5,685 nt of DNA from Anaerolineae bacterium (GTDB lineage Bacteria; Chloroflexota; Anaerolineae; Aggregatilineales; Aggregatilineaceae), in the NCBI GenBank assembly GCA_016929355.1, contig JAFGJA010000362.1, positions 1 through 5,685 on the forward strand. Reading direction: 5' to 3'. The notes under the pieces are model-generated. The model saw only the letters and a list, made by a program, of their open reading frames with translations, did not search any database and was not told where the DNA came from. Positions 5,113 through 5,685 of this stretch are shown here, piece by piece. Position 1 is the first letter of the stretch. Every line of letters starts with the position of its first letter. The translations under genes and the position numbers were made by a program.

Positions 5113-5232
5113 CGCACGTTCGCCGTGTGCGAGCCTCGCCCCTGACAATCTGCGATTGTCTACGAAATCGCGCGCGATTTCGTACCGCGCCTTGCGCGGA
5201 GGGGCGAGGTCCTGCCGGGTCGCGTCCCCAGG
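5113..5232. repeat. Structured module: 76-base fully paired cloverleaf with flanking hairpins
   Basis: CCTCGCCCCT at 5134-5143 pairs perfectly with AGGGGCGAGG at 5200-5209. The enclosed DNA is three perfect hairpins with no spacer bases: GACAATC/GATTGTC (5144-5160, loop TGC), a 24-base perfect palindrome at 5161-5184 (half-site TACGAAATCGCG), and CCGCGC/GCGCGG (5185-5199, loop CTT). Together they make a four-way junction. Weaker hairpins flank it: CGCAC/GTGCG at 5113-5131 and a bulged stem at 5211-5232. It starts 8 bases after the exporter stop codon. It has no T-tract and no tRNA signature. A mobile palindromic element or an exporter 3'-end structure are both possible. Confidence 0.8.
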
Positions 5233-5284
5233 TATTCGAATCACTTTGCACTTTTGGTTATGTTGATTAACCCCACCCTAAATC

Positions 5285-5346
5285 CCTCCCCGCAAGCAGG
5301 GCGGAACTTGACTCCCCTTGCCCTGCGTGCGGGGATAGGGGTCAAT
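5285..5346. repeat. Dispersed palindromic repeat, copy 2
   Basis: This matches 1031-1085 closely, starting CCTCCCCGCAAGCAGGGCGG. This copy forms a better hairpin: CCCCGC and GCAGGGC (5288-5293, 5296-5302) pair with GCCCTGC and GCGGGG (5320-5326, 5329-5334), giving 13 bp around a 2x2 internal loop and a 17-base terminal loop. Both copies are in the same orientation and lie outside genes. Confidence 0.75.
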
Positions 5347-5372
5347 TTGGAAAACTGCAAAGGTAGAGAGAT

Positions 5373-5399
5373 AAAAAAACCGGACTAAGTTGTCCGGTT
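5373..5399 (-). terminator. Intrinsic terminator of the ferritin gene
   Basis: On the minus strand AACCGGAC and GTCCGGTT form a perfect 8-bp stem with a 6-base loop, followed by a run of seven T residues overlapping the stem end. It lies 88 bases after the ferritin stop codon, beyond the hairpin repeat at 5411-5440. Confidence 0.85.
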
Positions 5400-5410
5400 A
5401 ATAACCCTGA

Positions 5411-5440
5411 CTCCCCCTCTCCGTTTTTGGAGAGGAGGGC
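5411..5440. repeat. GC-rich hairpin repeat in the ferritin 3' untranslated region
   Basis: CCTCTCC at 5416-5422 pairs with GGAGAGG at 5429-5435 around a GTTTTT loop, and the stem continues after one mismatch. The sequence resembles the short CCC/GGG-rich hairpin repeats elsewhere in this window and shares GACTCCCC with copy 2 of the dispersed repeat. It would be transcribed at the end of the ferritin mRNA. No gene is seen from 5105 to 5487. Confidence 0.55.
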
Positions 5441-5487
5441 GGGGGGTGAGGTAAACCCGGTCAGCGTGTGTGGGGGTGAGGTTTCGC

Positions 5488-5685
5488 TTACTCGCCTTCG
5501 CCTGCATCTGCTGCCGCCGGTTGGCGCGCGGCCAATTCCTGATCCAGCATATACAGCCCATAACCAGAGTCGCCGATTAGCTTCAACTGCTGGACAATGG
5601 CATCGGCGGACGCTTCTTCCTCGACCTGTTCGTCTACGAACCATTGCAAGAAACTGTTGGCGGCGTGATCCTTTTCTGCCAACGC
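5488..5685 (-). CDS. ftnA: Ferritin (FtnA-like), C-terminal part, start outside window
   Basis: Sixty-five residues remain, reading in from the window edge and ending in TAA at 5488-5490. They match the last part of bacterial non-haem ferritin. FLQWFVDEQVEEEAS corresponds to the E. coli FtnA stretch FLQWYVAEQHEEE, which carries iron ligands of the ferroxidase centre (Gln127, Glu130) and the third site (Glu126, Glu129). All four are conserved here as EQ-x-EE. GDSGYGLYMLDQEL matches the final helix. Ferritin is a cytosolic 24-subunit shell that oxidises Fe(II) and stores it as mineral. The C-terminal tail after that helix (about 14 residues, rich in Ala, ending GEGE) is low-complexity and shares no similarity with the E. 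coli end. It ends in its own terminator at 5373-5399. Confidence 0.93.
   Translation of the reverse strand, partial: ALAEKDHAANSFLQWFVDEQVEEEASADAIVQQLKLIGDSGYGLYMLDQELAARQPAAADAGEGE

Noticed and set aside
5134..5209. tRNA gene suggested by the 76-base cloverleaf
   Set aside because: The arms have wrong sizes and loops. There is no GTTCRA T-loop, no D-loop GG and no 7-base anticodon loop, and the palindromic arm is too long.
5105..5284. Conventional terminator for the exporter
   Set aside because: Stable stems are present but none is followed by a T-tract on the plus strand, so an intrinsic terminator cannot be claimed.

Overview
The window is bacterial DNA of moderately high GC content. 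It carries six protein-coding units plus a partial transposon end, separated by intergenic stretches unusually rich in hairpins. The gene types (DUF166 protein, single-domain cold-shock protein, secreted NHL propeller, MFS_3-type exporter, FtnA-like ferritin) and the interspersed GC-rich palindromic repeats would fit a Chloroflexota-like genome. That assignment is an inference from general character, not something the sequence proves.

Layout, left to right: (1) 1-177 holds what looks like the 3' end of an IS200/IS605-family tnpB gene, ending in a conserved right-end block and a small hairpin. (2) 188-979 (+) encodes a DUF166-family protein. (3) 980-1168 is intergenic, with one copy of a dispersed palindromic repeat and the terminator of the next gene. 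(4) 1169-1387 (-) is a cold-shock protein. It has a good sigma70-type promoter about 150 bases upstream and an intrinsic-terminator hairpin inside its own leader. (5) 1388-1789 has no gene: it holds that leader, its promoter and a compact four-hairpin element at 1612-1703. (6) 1790-3322 (-) is a secreted protein of 510 residues with six exactly spaced 47-residue NHL repeats and a C-terminal LamG-like domain. (7) 3323-3691 is a divergent control region. It holds a promoter for the NHL gene, a hairpin repeat related to part of 1612-1703, and a rightward promoter placed so that a 28-codon ORF would be leaderless or nearly so. A terminator follows, with competing stems that reach the start codon of the next gene. 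(8) 3692-5104 (+) is a 12-helix MFS exporter. (9) 5105-5487 has no gene: it holds a 76-base, almost fully paired cloverleaf-shaped inverted repeat, the second copy of the dispersed repeat, another hairpin repeat and the ferritin terminator. (10) 5488-5685 (-) is the C-terminal part of a ferritin whose start lies outside the window.

The genes do not form one operon; each appears to be its own transcription unit. The most striking theme is regulatory. Two genes, the cold-shock gene and the MFS exporter, have the order promoter, intrinsic terminator, gene, with no convincing second promoter after the terminator, so full-length expression would depend on read-through. The exporter leader also has a short ORF and mutually exclusive RNA stems, the layout expected of an attenuation system that senses translation or a drug. 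No wholly new multi-gene system is visible.
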